Shown: piece after piece, positions 7,534-16,377 of the stretch
How the letters are laid out: each line of letters starts with the position of its first letter
Numbering within the stretch: the stretch's first letter is position 1
DNA from: Polyangium spumosum
GTDB taxonomy: Bacteria > Myxococcota_A > Polyangia > Polyangiales > Polyangiaceae
Assembly: GCF_009649845.1 (NCBI RefSeq)
Contig: NZ_WJIE01000007.1
Coordinates: forward strand, 124,001-188,000
DNA length: 64,000 nucleotides
Direction: 5' to 3'
Position numbers and translations under genes: made by a program
Notes under the pieces: model-generated
Told to the model about the DNA's origin: nothing
What the model saw: the letters and a program-made list of their open reading frames with translations, nothing else
Database searches by the model: none

Positions 7534-9096
7534 ATGCCGACGAACCTCGGCGGGGCCGCGCGCCTCGCCCTCCTGCCCATCGCCCTGCTCGCCGCGAGCT
7601 GCAACCAGGCCGCCGAGCCCGAATGCACCGATGGCCCCATTTGCGAGACGAAGGCTACCGGCGATCGCTACGTCGTGCCGCGCTGCGTACCCGCCTGGAA
7701 CGCCGGGCCCGTGCCCGCCGACTGCGGCGTCTTCGTCTCCACGAGCCTCGGCGACGACGACGCGCCCGGCACACAGGACAAACCCGTCCGCAGCCTCGCC
7801 CGCGCCGCCGAGCTCGCCGGCATCGAGCGGCCCATCTATGCCTGCGCCGAGGACTTTCACGACCGCCTCGTCCTGCCCGCCGGCGCGAGCCTCTTCGGCG
7901 GCCTCGATTGCACGGACGGATATCGCTGGACGGACGACCTCGCGAAGACACGCCTCCACGGCGCGCCCGACGAGATCCCGCTCGTACTCGCGCCCGGCCC
8001 CGAGGTGAGCCGCATCGAGGACCTCGCCATCTTCGCCGCCGACGCGACGAGGCCCGGCGGCTCGTCCATCGCGCTCGTCGCCGACCACACGCGCGCCGAG
8101 CTCCGGCGCTGCGACGTCCGCGCCGGCAAGGGCAAGGACGGCGAAAATGGCGCGAGCCTCCCGTACGACCCCGCGCTCGACGGCCTCGACGGCGTGCCAG
8201 GCGAGGCCGCCTGCGTCGCCGATTTCAACCTCGGCACCCCGGGCGGCCCGCGCGTCTCGCGCACGTGCGAGGGCGGGCCCGGCACGACCGGCGGGCAAGG
8301 CGGCGACGGCGGCGCGATCACCCCGGACTCGTTGCAATCGACCCCCGGGAAATCCGGCGAGGTCGGCGCGCCCGCAGCCCCGATGTTTGGCCTCGGCGGC
8401 GCGGGCGACGCGGGCAACGGCTGGAGCTGCGTGATGGGCAAGGGCACGGCGGGAAACAACGGATCACGCGGCACGCCCGGCGCGGGCGCCGCGGGGTTCG
8501 GCTGGCTCGACGCGAATGGATACGCCGGTATCGCCGGCGGCGTCGGCGGCTTTGGTTTGCCGGGACAAGGCGGCGGCGGCGCCGGGGGCGCGCGGGGCGG
8601 GGCCTCCATTTGCGCAAACGCGACGCCCGGGGCGGGCGCGAGCGGCGGCAGCGGCGGCACCGGCGGCTGCGGCGGGCGCGGCGGCACCGGCGGCGGGCCC
8701 GGCGGCGCGAGCATCGGGATCGCCAGCATCGAATCGAGGCTCGTGCTCTGGGACGGCCGCGTCGTCGCCGGTCGCGGCGGCCGGGGCGGCGACGGCGCGG
8801 ACGGCCAGCCCGGCGGGAGCGGCGGCAATGGCGGCATGGGCGGCGCAGGCAAGGGCCCGAGCGCGCCCGACGCCTGCCAGGGCGGCGCGGGTGGAATGGG
8901 CGGCAAGGGTGGCCCCGGCGGCGGCGGCCTCGGCGGGCCTTCCCTCGTGATCGCGCACGTCGGCGCCGAGCCCGAGCTACGCGGCAAGGTCTCGCTCGCC
9001 ACGGGCAAACCCGGCGACGGCGGCAAGGGCGGCGACGCCGACCTCCTCGGCAACCGCGGCGCGCCCGGCATGGGCGCGGCCATCCGCGGCTTTTAG
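7534..9096 (+). CDS. Gly-rich, PGRS-like secreted lipoprotein
   Basis: A 520-residue lipoprotein. The signal peptide ends LLAASC. The first third resembles the DUF1565-type region of parallel beta-helix proteins, with FVSTSLGDDDAPGTQDKPVR and a stretch describing an ordered beta-solenoid. From about residue 245 the protein is dominated by Gly-Gly-X repeats (GGSGGTGGCGGRGGTGG-like) interrupted by non-repetitive blocks such as IGIASIESRLVLWDGRVV. This pattern is common in myxobacterial surface lipoproteins and superficially like mycobacterial PE-PGRS. No catalytic motif is visible, and a surface-coat or adhesion role is a guess. Transcription is divergent from the phosphatase-like lipoprotein. 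Confidence 0.8.
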   Translation: MPTNLGGAARLALLPIALLAASCNQAAEPECTDGPICETKATGDRYVVPRCVPAWNAGPVPADCGVFVSTSLGDDDAPGTQDKPVRSLARAAELAGIERPIYACAEDFHDRLVLPAGASLFGGLDCTDGYRWTDDLAKTRLHGAPDEIPLVLAPGPEVSRIEDLAIFAADATRPGGSSIALVADHTRAELRRCDVRAGKGKDGENGASLPYDPALDGLDGVPGEAACVADFNLGTPGGPRVSRTCEGGPGTTGGQGGDGGAITPDSLQSTPGKSGEVGAPAAPMFGLGGAGDAGNGWSCVMGKGTAGNNGSRGTPGAGAAGFGWLDANGYAGIAGGVGGFGLPGQGGGGAGGARGGASICANATPGAGASGGSGGTGGCGGRGGTGGGPGGASIGIASIESRLVLWDGRVVAGRGGRGGDGADGQPGGSGGNGGMGGAGKGPSAPDACQGGAGGMGGKGGPGGGGLGGPSLVIAHVGAEPELRGKVSLATGKPGDGGKGGDADLLGNRGAPGMGAAIRGF

Positions 9097-9189
9097 TCCC
9101 CCATCCCGGACGCGCTCGCGCCCGAAAAAGTGACACCGGCCGGTGGCCTCGCTGTACGATGGGTCTTCCCCCCGAACGCGAGGTCCATC

Positions 9190-10062
9190 GTGCTCCGACG
9201 CCTCCTCTTCTCCTTCGCTGCAATCGGCCTCTCCCTGACCACGATCGCTTGCGGCGGCGGGAGCACGCAAAACGCCGGGGCGCAGACGGCCGCGGACGCG
9301 CCGAAGAAGCCCGCGGCGGATCCGAAGCTCGGCCGCAGCAAGGAGACCCCCGTCCCCCGCTGCGGCCCGGTCGACAGCTACGCGTTCGTCTCGGAGTACA
9401 CGTGCAAGGACGGCTCCCAGCCGCTCGGCCGCGATCCCCACATGGGACAGCAGGCGCGCACGGGCAATGTCGGCGCGAACCACACCGGTCACATCATCGA
9501 TCGATACGTCGTCGCGTGCCCCGAGGGCGAGGTCGAGATCTACGTCGACATGTATGGCTGCGACGCGGCGGAGAAGCGGCTCGAGCAGATGCGGGACGCG
9601 GACAACCCCTTCGGCCCGCCGGGCAAAGCCTTGCCGCGCCCGCGCCTCCTGGCGATCGCCAGCGTGTTCAAGAAAATGGCCGAGGCGCCGCTCTCGACGG
9701 CGAGCCGCGAGCATATCGGCCACGCGGTCGGGTGGGTCTCGGCGAGCCCCGACATCCAGGTGCGCCTCTGCCCGTTCTTCCGCGATTTCATCGACGGCCC
9801 GAACCCGAAGAGCCGCTCCGGGGCGGGCACGATCCTGCTCGCCTACGCCATCCTCGGCGCCGCGGCGTACCAGATCGAGAGCCCCCTGCTCGATCCAATG
9901 GACGCCCAGGTCGCGGGCCTGCAGACGGCCGTCGACGTGTACCGGAAGCTGCGAGACGAGGGCGGCTTCAGCCCCGTGCCCGTGATGGAGAAGCTCGACA
10001 AGGTCGAGTCCGACGGCAAGCTCGCGGATTGGCTCGCCAAGAATGGTGATTGCGGGCCCTGA
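9190..10062 (+). CDS. Lipoprotein of unknown function
   Basis: A 290-residue lipoprotein that I do not recognise. The GTG at 9190 is preferred over an in-frame upstream ATG at 9130 because it gives a clean signal peptide (VLRRLLFSFAAIGLSLTTIA followed by Cys). The mature part has an invariant-looking block CGPVDSYAFVSEYTCKDGS and DRYVVACPEGEVEIYVDMYG, with several Cys that may pair in the periplasm. The stop TGA is immediately followed by the reverse-strand stop of the thiolase gene, forming TGATCA with no spacer. Its neighbours give no functional clue. Confidence 0.7.
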   Translation: MLRRLLFSFAAIGLSLTTIACGGGSTQNAGAQTAADAPKKPAADPKLGRSKETPVPRCGPVDSYAFVSEYTCKDGSQPLGRDPHMGQQARTGNVGANHTGHIIDRYVVACPEGEVEIYVDMYGCDAAEKRLEQMRDADNPFGPPGKALPRPRLLAIASVFKKMAEAPLSTASREHIGHAVGWVSASPDIQVRLCPFFRDFIDGPNPKSRSGAGTILLAYAILGAAAYQIESPLLDPMDAQVAGLQTAVDVYRKLRDEGGFSPVPVMEKLDKVESDGKLADWLAKNGDCGP

Positions 10063-11364
10063 TCAATCGATCCGCTCGAGCAGCGCCGCCGCCCCGAGCC
10101 CACCCGCCGCGCAGATCCCGAGCAGCGCCGTCCGCTTGTCGGAACGGACGAGCTCGTTCGCCATCGTCGTCACCATCCGCGCGCCCGTCGCGCCAAACGG
10201 ATGCCCGAGCGCGATCGAGCCGCCGTGCACGTTGAGCCGCGCTGGATCCACCTCGCCCACGGCCGCCGATTTCCCGAGCCGCTCCCGCGCGAACGCCGCG
10301 CTGCCGAGCATCTTCAGCACGCAGAGCACCTGCGCCGCGAACGCCTCGTGTAGATCCACGAGGTCGATCTCCCCGAGCGATCTCCCCGCCCGATCGAGCA
10401 CCTTCGGAATGGCGAGCGCCGGCCCCATGAGCAATTGATCCGCCGGATCGACGCCCACGTAGGCCCACGAGGAGATCGTCGCCCTCGGCCGGTACCCGAG
10501 CGCCCGCGCCTTCTCCTCGCTCATGAGCAACACCGCCGCGGCGCCGTCCGTCAAGGGGCTCGCATTGCCCGCCGTCACCGTGCCGTCCTTCGCGAACACC
10601 GGGCGGAGCTTCCCGAGCTTCTCTTCATTCGTGTCGGCCCGCACGAGCCCATCGGCGTGCACCCATTTGCCTGCGCTCGCCTCGACAGGCGTGATCTCCT
10701 CGTCGAACCGCCCCGACGCCATCGCCGCCGCCGCGCGGTGGTGCGAGCGCGCCGCGAAGACGTCCTGCGCCGCGCGGGAAATCTCGTTCCGGCGCGCCAT
10801 CTTCTCGGCCGCCTCGCCCATCACCTCGCCCGTCGTCCGCTCCGCGATCTTCGGCCTCGTCGGCAGGATGTCCGTGAAAGGCGCGAGTTTGCCCATGGCG
10901 CCGAGGATCGCCTTCGGATCGGCCTTGCCCAGCGCCACGGGCGCGAGCGCGTGCACCACCTTCTGCGGCAGCTTGATCTCCGCGTTGCTCGTCGAGTCGC
11001 TCCCGCCCGCGATCACCACGTCCGCCTCGCCGCGCTCGATCGCCGCCGCCGCGAGCGTCACCGCCTGCAACCCCGACGCGCACGCCCGCGTCACCGTCAT
11101 CGCCTCGCACGCGGGATCGAGCCTCAGATCCAGCGCGATCTCACGCCCCACGTTCGGCGCCGTGCCCGGCAGGATGACCCCGCCCCACACGATCGACTCG
11201 ACGTCACCCCGCCCGAGGTTCGCCCGTTGGAGGAGGCCCCGCGCCGCGGCCACGCCGAGCGCGATCGTGTCGAGCTTCGTGAAATCCGTGAATGCCTTGA
11301 CGAACGGCGTCCGCACGCCGTCGACGATCACCGCCCGCCGCCCCGTTTTTCCGCTCATCCCCAT
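10063..11364 (-). CDS. Acetyl-CoA C-acyltransferase (thiolase, FadI/FadA type)
   Basis: This enzyme catalyses thiolytic cleavage of 3-ketoacyl-CoA, or the reverse condensation, in beta-oxidation. The 433-residue protein matches normal thiolase length. The nucleophile is Cys95 in TRACASGLQ, and the C-terminal half carries GGSIALGHPFGATGAR (His) and ICAAGGLGAA (second Cys). It is the last gene of a five-gene minus-strand operon and starts 5 bases after the FabG-like gene. ATGs at 11364 and 11358 are both possible starts. Regulation is probably by the TetR protein at the head of the operon. The stop is back-to-back with the convergent lipoprotein gene. Confidence 0.93.
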   Translation of the reverse strand: MGMSGKTGRRAVIVDGVRTPFVKAFTDFTKLDTIALGVAAARGLLQRANLGRGDVESIVWGGVILPGTAPNVGREIALDLRLDPACEAMTVTRACASGLQAVTLAAAAIERGEADVVIAGGSDSTSNAEIKLPQKVVHALAPVALGKADPKAILGAMGKLAPFTDILPTRPKIAERTTGEVMGEAAEKMARRNEISRAAQDVFAARSHHRAAAAMASGRFDEEITPVEASAGKWVHADGLVRADTNEEKLGKLRPVFAKDGTVTAGNASPLTDGAAAVLLMSEEKARALGYRPRATISSWAYVGVDPADQLLMGPALAIPKVLDRAGRSLGEIDLVDLHEAFAAQVLCVLKMLGSAAFARERLGKSAAVGEVDPARLNVHGGSIALGHPFGATGARMVTTMANELVRSDKRTALLGICAAGGLGAAALLERID

Positions 11365-11369
11365 TCTCT

Positions 11370-12791
11370 TCACGCGCCGATGAGCGCGCCTCCACAGACC
11401 CGCACCGTCCGCCCCGTGATCCCCGCGGCCCCCGGGCTCGCGAGGAACGTGATGACCTCGGCCACGTCCTCGGGCAAACCCCCCTGCCCGAGCGCGGCGA
11501 GCCGCCGCCCCGCCTCCCGCACCGTCACCGGGATCGCCGCCGTCAGGCGCGTCTCGATGAACCCCGGCGCGACCGCGTTCACCGTGATCCCGCGCTCTGC
11601 GAGCGTCGGCCAGAGGCCCGCGACGAACCCCATGATCCCCGCCTTCGAGGCCGCGTACGCCGATTGCCCCACGTTCCCGGCGATCCCCGCGATCGACGAG
11701 AGACAAACCACGCGCCCGCCCTCGCGGAGCAAGGGCTCGAGCGCCTCGTGTGTCCGGACGACCGCGCCGAGGTTCACCGCGATCACCTCGTCCCATTGCC
11801 GCTCGCTCATGCGGCCGAGCGTCTTGTCCCGCGTGATCCCCGCGTTGTGCACGACGACGTCGAGCCCGCCGAGCGCCCGCACGACGTCCGCGATCCGCGA
11901 GGGCGCCTCCTCGGCCCCGAGATCCACGAGCAGCGCCGTCCCGTGGATCGACCGCGCGAGCTGGCTCGTCGGCCCGTCGTCGCCGGGCCTGTCGAGGCAA
12001 ACCACGTGCGCGCCCTCCTCGGCGAGCCGCCTCGCCGTCGCCGCGCCGATCCCTCGCGCCGCGCCGGTCACGACCGCGATCTTCTTCTCCAGCGGCCGCA
12101 CGAAGGGCGGTTTGTCGAGGGCGCCGTTCGTCCGCGTGTCGACCACGAACGGCTGCGCCGAGACGAACGCCGACCTCGGCGAGAGCAAGAATCGAAGCAC
12201 CGGGCCGAGGCGCATCTCCGCGCCCTTCTCCACCCGCACGAGGTTCGCCGTCGCCCCCACGCGGCCGATCTCCTTCGCCACGCTCCGGACAAACCCGTCG
12301 AGCGCCCCCTGCGCAGCCGACGCCGCGGGGCTGTCGCCGCTCGGCCTCCCGAGGACGAGGACGCGGCCCGAGCGCGCGATGCGGCCGACCAGCGGATGAA
12401 ACGTCTCGTAAAGCGCGCGGAGGGCCGCGACGTCGCGCAGCCCCGTCGCGTCGAAGACGACGCCCGCCACGCGCTCCTTGTCCTGGAGCGCCGCGAGCGC
12501 ACGCGCGGGCCGGCCGTAGGCTTCTCCCGGCTCCACGAACGAGGCCGCGATCGAATCGGGCCCGATCAAATACGCATTCGCCCCCGCCGCCGCGAGCGCC
12601 TCGGCGATCACCGGCGAGAGCTCGGCGCCTTGCGTCGCGCCCACGACCACACAAGCGTCCGCGAGTGGCCTCTCGCGCCACGGCCCGCGCGCGCGCCTGA
12701 GCGGCACGGGCAACGGAATGGGCAGGCCGAGCGCGCTCAGGACCGCCCGCGCGCGCGCATTTTTACCGAGCTCCAACAACACGTCGTTCAT
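11370..12791 (-). CDS. 3-oxoacyl-[ACP]/CoA reductase, FabG4-like long SDR
   Basis: An NAD(P)H-dependent short-chain dehydrogenase that interconverts 3-ketoacyl and 3-hydroxyacyl thioesters. At 473 residues it is about twice the length of a classical FabG and matches the high-molecular-weight FabG4 class: a degenerate N-terminal Rossmann-like half (about 1-215) and a full catalytic half. The catalytic half has VVTGAARGIG (about 237-246), NAG, SSIAG and YAASK (about 376-380), the Ser-Tyr-Lys triad. The ATG at 12791 overlaps the TGA of the MaoC gene (ATGA), so translation is coupled. With the dehydratase and thiolase it completes a fatty-acyl-CoA cycle. Confidence 0.92.
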   Translation of the reverse strand: MNDVLLELGKNARARAVLSALGLPIPLPVPLRRARGPWRERPLADACVVVGATQGAELSPVIAEALAAAGANAYLIGPDSIAASFVEPGEAYGRPARALAALQDKERVAGVVFDATGLRDVAALRALYETFHPLVGRIARSGRVLVLGRPSGDSPAASAAQGALDGFVRSVAKEIGRVGATANLVRVEKGAEMRLGPVLRFLLSPRSAFVSAQPFVVDTRTNGALDKPPFVRPLEKKIAVVTGAARGIGAATARRLAEEGAHVVCLDRPGDDGPTSQLARSIHGTALLVDLGAEEAPSRIADVVRALGGLDVVVHNAGITRDKTLGRMSERQWDEVIAVNLGAVVRTHEALEPLLREGGRVVCLSSIAGIAGNVGQSAYAASKAGIMGFVAGLWPTLAERGITVNAVAPGFIETRLTAAIPVTVREAGRRLAALGQGGLPEDVAEVITFLASPGAAGITGRTVRVCGGALIGA

Positions 12792-13684
12792 CGCCCCACC
12801 TCCGCCTCCGCCTCGAACCGACCTTCGAGATAACTCCCGCCGCCATGGGCGTCCCCCACCCAGATCCCACGATTCTGATCCACGTACACCCCGACCCGCG
12901 CCGGCAGGACGAGCGGCCGGGTGAACCGCACGTCGATCACCGAGAGCCGGCCCGGATCCCCCGCGAGCCGCGCCCGGTTCAAGGCCTCGATCGCCCGCGC
13001 GAGCGTCGAGAACCCGTGCAGGATACACGAACGGAAGCCCGCCGCCCGCGCGTACGGGGCGATCCAGTGGATCGGATTGAAATCCCCGGTCAGCTTGGCG
13101 AAATCGAGGCCCGCGCTCTCCGGGATCCGCGAGAACGCGATCTCACGCGCCTCGGCCGGCACCGTGGGCCGCGCCTTCTTCTCTTTGCCCTCGCGCTTCT
13201 CGAGCGGGATGAACGTACGCATCTCGGCCACGAGCGCCATCCCCGCGCTCTCCGTCCCCGTCTCGATACGCTGGGTCACGAGCGCACGGTGACCGTCGTC
13301 GTCCACCTTCTCGATCCGCGCCCGCACCCGGAGCGGCTCGTTCGCAGGCAACATCGCGCGTTGCTCGATCCGACAGCCCGCGTTCACCACGCGCCCGAGC
13401 GGATACGGCAGCACCGCGAGCGCCCGCGCCGCGAGAGGAAACCCCCATTGCGGGAAGAGATGCGCCGGCAGCCGCCCGCGATACCACGCCGGATCGCCGC
13501 CCACGTGTTTCACGTAATCCCGCACCAGATCCGCCGGCCGCGGCGGGATCTCGGCCTCCAGCCACCCGCCCCGCTCGGGATCGATCCCGCTCGCCGGGCG
13601 CCGCGTCAGCGACGAGAGCGCCGCCTGCCCCATCCCTCGCAACACCGGGAGCTGCGAGAGCACGTGTTTCGTCGGTACACCCAT
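12788..13684 (-). CDS. MaoC-like (hotdog) acyl-CoA dehydratase
   Basis: Hydrates enoyl-CoA or dehydrates 3-hydroxyacyl-CoA. The 298-residue protein has a poorly conserved N-terminal hotdog half and a C-terminal MaoC half with the motif FAKLTGDFNPIHW, holding the Asp and His of the hydratase site, and SCILHGFSTLARA. The ATG at 13684 is chosen because GGAG lies eight bases upstream. A GTG at 13693 would overlap the preceding stop but has poor spacing to a ribosome site. It lies between the acyl-CoA dehydrogenase and the FabG4-like reductase, an order that fits stepwise beta-oxidation. Confidence 0.9.
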   Translation of the reverse strand: MGVPTKHVLSQLPVLRGMGQAALSSLTRRPASGIDPERGGWLEAEIPPRPADLVRDYVKHVGGDPAWYRGRLPAHLFPQWGFPLAARALAVLPYPLGRVVNAGCRIEQRAMLPANEPLRVRARIEKVDDDGHRALVTQRIETGTESAGMALVAEMRTFIPLEKREGKEKKARPTVPAEAREIAFSRIPESAGLDFAKLTGDFNPIHWIAPYARAAGFRSCILHGFSTLARAIEALNRARLAGDPGRLSVIDVRFTRPLVLPARVGVYVDQNRGIWVGDAHGGGSYLEGRFEAEAEVGR

Positions 13685-13689
13685 GGATC

Positions 13690-15618
13690 TCACTCCGCCG
13701 CGACGGCCGGCTTTCCTTCGGCTTCCGGCGCGAGCATCGAGAGGATGCGCCCGCCCGTGGTGGTGATCTCCTCGCAGAGCGCGCGCGCCCGGAGCTCGGC
13801 CCGATCGAGGTACCGCTCGGCGAGCTCGCGCCGCCCGGGATGTTTTTTCGCCTGCGCCACCAGGATCTCCGCGACGGCCTCGTCCGCGAGCAGGCGGATC
13901 AGGCGCTCGGCGTGCAGCATCGCGAGCGAAAAGTCACGCTTCGGATCCCAGCCCTTCGTGAGCGCGTCGCGCCAGCTCGCGATCGGCACGACCGAGAGCG
14001 TCCGCAGCTTGCCCGCCGCCGTGCGCGTGAGCAGGTGCTGCTGCGCCGACAGCGAATGGCCTTGCACCCGCGCGAGCCGCCGATCGAGCTCGTCTTTCGC
14101 GGTCAACGCGCCGAGCCTCGCGTCCGCGATACGCCCGAGGAAATCCCGCGGCCGCTTGATGGCCCCGAGGAGCGTGTCCTTCATGGCCATGAGCGCCTGG
14201 ATCTGGCTCGTCCCCTCGTAAATGGGCATCACGAGCGCGTCCCGGAGGAGCTTCTCCGCCCCGTAATCCTTGGTGTATCCGACGCCCCCGTGGATCTGGA
14301 TCGCGCGCCGGGCGATCTCCACGGCCTTCTCCGCGGCCAGGTATTTGAGCAGCGGCGTCAGCCTGCGCGAGCGCGCGCGCCACCGCGGCAGCTCGCGTGA
14401 GACGCGCTCCCGCTCGGCGGGCCCGAGCCCCGCCGAGAACCGCTCGAAGAGGACGAGCTTCTGCGCCATCTCCTCGCAATACGCCGCCTCCACCGCGAGC
14501 GCCCGGAGCCCCTGGATGTCCGTCTGCATCTCGTCGAGGTAATCGGCGATCATCTCGTGCCGCGCGATGGGCTTGCCCATCGAGCGCCGCTCCTCGGCGT
14601 ACGCCCGCGCCATTCGATACGCGCTCTCGGCGAGCCCGATGCTCTCGAACCCCACGCCGACACGCGCGTTGTTCATCAGCACGAGCATGTACTTGAACCC
14701 CTCGCCCCGCTTGCCGATGAGCTCCCCCGGCACGCCCTCGAACGAGAGCGCCGCCGTCACCGAGCCGTGATGCCCGAGCTTCTCCTCGACCCGGTCGATC
14801 GTCACGTATCGCTTACGCGTGCCGTCCGGCAGATCGTCGTAGGCCTTGACGAGGAACATCGAGAGCCCGCCGAGCCCCGCGAACGCATCGTCCGGGTCCG
14901 TCGCCGCCTCGGTCCGGGCGATGACGAAATGGTATTTCCCGTGCCCCGACGTGATGAAGATCTTCTGCCCCGTCAGATACCAGCGCCCATCTTCGCCGAG
15001 CTCCGCCCGCGTGCGCAGCGCGGCCATGTCGCTGCCCGCGTTTGGCTCCGTGATGTCCATGCAGCCCCAGGCGTCACCGCGGGCGATCTCCTCGATCGCG
15101 CTCGCGAAGCGCGTGGACTCGATCCGCCCGCGCGCGGGGTCGAGCGCGGTCGAGCCTTCGTAGATCGAATACGCGAGCAGCGCCATCGCCATCCCGCCGT
15201 GGAACGAGTGATGCGTCATCACCGAGACGTCGGCGCGCGCGATCATCTCCCCCGAGAGGAAATACAGGAGCAAGGGCGCATTGAGCCCCCCGAGCTCGCG
15301 CGGCAGGCAGAGCCTGTGCAGCTCCGCCGCCTTGATCGCCTCGAAGACGTGGTTCATCGCCGGGCCCGAGACGGCCTCTCCATTCTCGAGGTGCGTGTCC
15401 TCGCGGTCGATCGCCGCGGCGCGCGTGGCGATCTGCTCGGCGGCGAGCGCGCCCGTGGAGCCGGCCACCTCACGATAAAACGCGACGGCCTCGTGTGGCG
15501 TCTTGAACCCGTCCTCGGTCCGGTATCCGAGCTCGGTCACCTCCACGAGCGGCGCCCAGTCGATGCCCTCCTCGAAATGGAACCTGAGGTCGTCGTTGTC
15601 GGTGAAGAAATTGGCCAT
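13690..15618 (-). CDS. Acyl-CoA dehydrogenase, long form
   Basis: FAD-dependent oxidation of acyl-CoA to trans-2-enoyl-CoA. The 642-residue length and an extra C-terminal helical part match the FadE-type/AcdB-like subgroup rather than the 380-residue mitochondrial type. Visible signatures are DAWGCMDITEPNAGSDM, the FAD-contacting WYLTGQKIFITSG, LMNNARVGVGFES and IQIHGGVGYTKDYGAEKLLRD, and the likely catalytic Glu in MPIYEGTSQIQ. Its ATG lies 4 bases after the TetR gene stop, so the regulator and the first enzyme share a transcript. Confidence 0.94.
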   Translation of the reverse strand: MANFFTDNDDLRFHFEEGIDWAPLVEVTELGYRTEDGFKTPHEAVAFYREVAGSTGALAAEQIATRAAAIDREDTHLENGEAVSGPAMNHVFEAIKAAELHRLCLPRELGGLNAPLLLYFLSGEMIARADVSVMTHHSFHGGMAMALLAYSIYEGSTALDPARGRIESTRFASAIEEIARGDAWGCMDITEPNAGSDMAALRTRAELGEDGRWYLTGQKIFITSGHGKYHFVIARTEAATDPDDAFAGLGGLSMFLVKAYDDLPDGTRKRYVTIDRVEEKLGHHGSVTAALSFEGVPGELIGKRGEGFKYMLVLMNNARVGVGFESIGLAESAYRMARAYAEERRSMGKPIARHEMIADYLDEMQTDIQGLRALAVEAAYCEEMAQKLVLFERFSAGLGPAERERVSRELPRWRARSRRLTPLLKYLAAEKAVEIARRAIQIHGGVGYTKDYGAEKLLRDALVMPIYEGTSQIQALMAMKDTLLGAIKRPRDFLGRIADARLGALTAKDELDRRLARVQGHSLSAQQHLLTRTAAGKLRTLSVVPIASWRDALTKGWDPKRDFSLAMLHAERLIRLLADEAVAEILVAQAKKHPGRRELAERYLDRAELRARALCEEITTTGGRILSMLAPEAEGKPAVAAE

Positions 15619-15622
15619 GGAT

Positions 15623-16261
15623 TCACCTCTTCTGGTGGGCCCCGCCTCGGGGCCTCCCGGGGGAAAACAAGCTCGCGCGCGCGATCCGGGCGAGCTCTCG
15701 ATCGCTCCTGGCGCGCGCGTCGTCGTCGAGCGCCCCTTGCATCACGGAGGCCGTCGCCGCCGCGGAGATGACGAAGAGCATCACGTGCACCACGTACGCC
15801 TCCGCATCGACATCGCAGTGGTGTTTGCCCGCGGCCTGCCCGGTGCGAATGTACCCCGCGACCGCCTCGAGCCAAGGCCGCACCGGCCCTCGCAGGAGCT
15901 TCCGCGTCTCGGCGGGCCGATCGAGCGCCTCGCGCAGGACGACACGCGCGCGGTCCGGATCCGCGGCGAAAAACGCCGACAGCTCGCCGAAGACCGCCTC
16001 GAAGCGATCCTCGCTCGCCGCCGCCGCGAGCAAGAGCCGCGGCAATGTGTCGTTCCAGTGCGCGAGGATCGCGCCGAGCACCGCCTGCCGGAGGTGCTCC
16101 TTCGACGGGAAATGATGCAGCACCGCCTGCTTCGTCAGCGACACCTCGTCCGCCACGGCCTGCACGCTGGTCGCGTCGAAGCCCTGCGCCGCGAAGAGGC
16201 GCGTCGCCGCGGCGACGATGGCGCGCGGGACGTCGAGGTCGGGAGAACGGGCGAGAACCAT
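15623..16261 (-). CDS. TetR-family transcriptional regulator of the fatty-acid operon
   Basis: A 212-residue repressor candidate. The N-terminal helix-turn-helix is clear: AAATRLFAAQGFDATSVQAV followed by ADEVSLTKQAVLHHFPSKEH. The C-terminal ligand domain is helical and Ala/Leu-rich. It heads the acyl-CoA operon and is divergent from the TonB-receptor operon, so it may control one or both. A TACCA/TGGTA inverted repeat lies 16 bases upstream of its start. By analogy with FadR/PsrA/FabR-type TetR proteins the ligand could be an acyl-CoA; this is inference. Confidence 0.9.
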   Translation of the reverse strand: MVLARSPDLDVPRAIVAAATRLFAAQGFDATSVQAVADEVSLTKQAVLHHFPSKEHLRQAVLGAILAHWNDTLPRLLLAAAASEDRFEAVFGELSAFFAADPDRARVVLREALDRPAETRKLLRGPVRPWLEAVAGYIRTGQAAGKHHCDVDAEAYVVHVMLFVISAAATASVMQGALDDDARARSDRELARIARASLFSPGRPRGGAHQKR

Positions 16262-16277
16262 CCGGTCGGGACTTCCC

Positions 16278-16289
16278 TACCAGGTGGTA
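16278..16289. promoter_or_regulatory. Candidate TetR operator upstream of the regulator gene
   Basis: TACCAGGTGGTA has arms TACCA and TGGTA around GG. It sits 17-28 bases upstream of the regulator start in the divergent control region, the expected place for an autoregulatory TetR operator. Short inverted repeats are frequent in GC-rich DNA, so this is only a candidate. Confidence 0.4.
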
Positions 16290-16325
16290 AGCGAGTGGTC
16301 AAGCGGTTCTCCTGGACGCGAAATG

Positions 16326-16355
16326 GGTAGCACGCCGCTCATCATGCGTGCTACC
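16326..16355. promoter_or_regulatory. Perfect 10-bp inverted repeat before the TonB-receptor gene
   Basis: GGTAGCACGC (16326-16335) and GCGTGCTACC (16346-16355) are perfectly complementary with a 10-base spacer. The element lies 22 bases before the chosen TTG start of the receptor gene, so it could be an operator for a metal- or lipid-responsive repressor, or a hairpin in the 5' leader. A possible GTG start at 16348 lies inside its right arm. Confidence 0.45.
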
Positions 16356-16377
16356 ACACCTCCCCCGGGACGTTCGC

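Noticed and set aside
11365..12681. Apparent long N-terminal extension of the thiolase frame
   Set aside because: The upstream part is out of frame with the FabG4-like gene that clearly occupies it, and its translation is Arg/Gly noise. The thiolase begins at 11364 or 11358.
16348..16377. GTG start of the TonB receptor at 16348
   Set aside because: It lies in the right arm of an inverted repeat and would add ten residues before a normal signal peptide; the TTG at 16378 fits better, though it is not proven.
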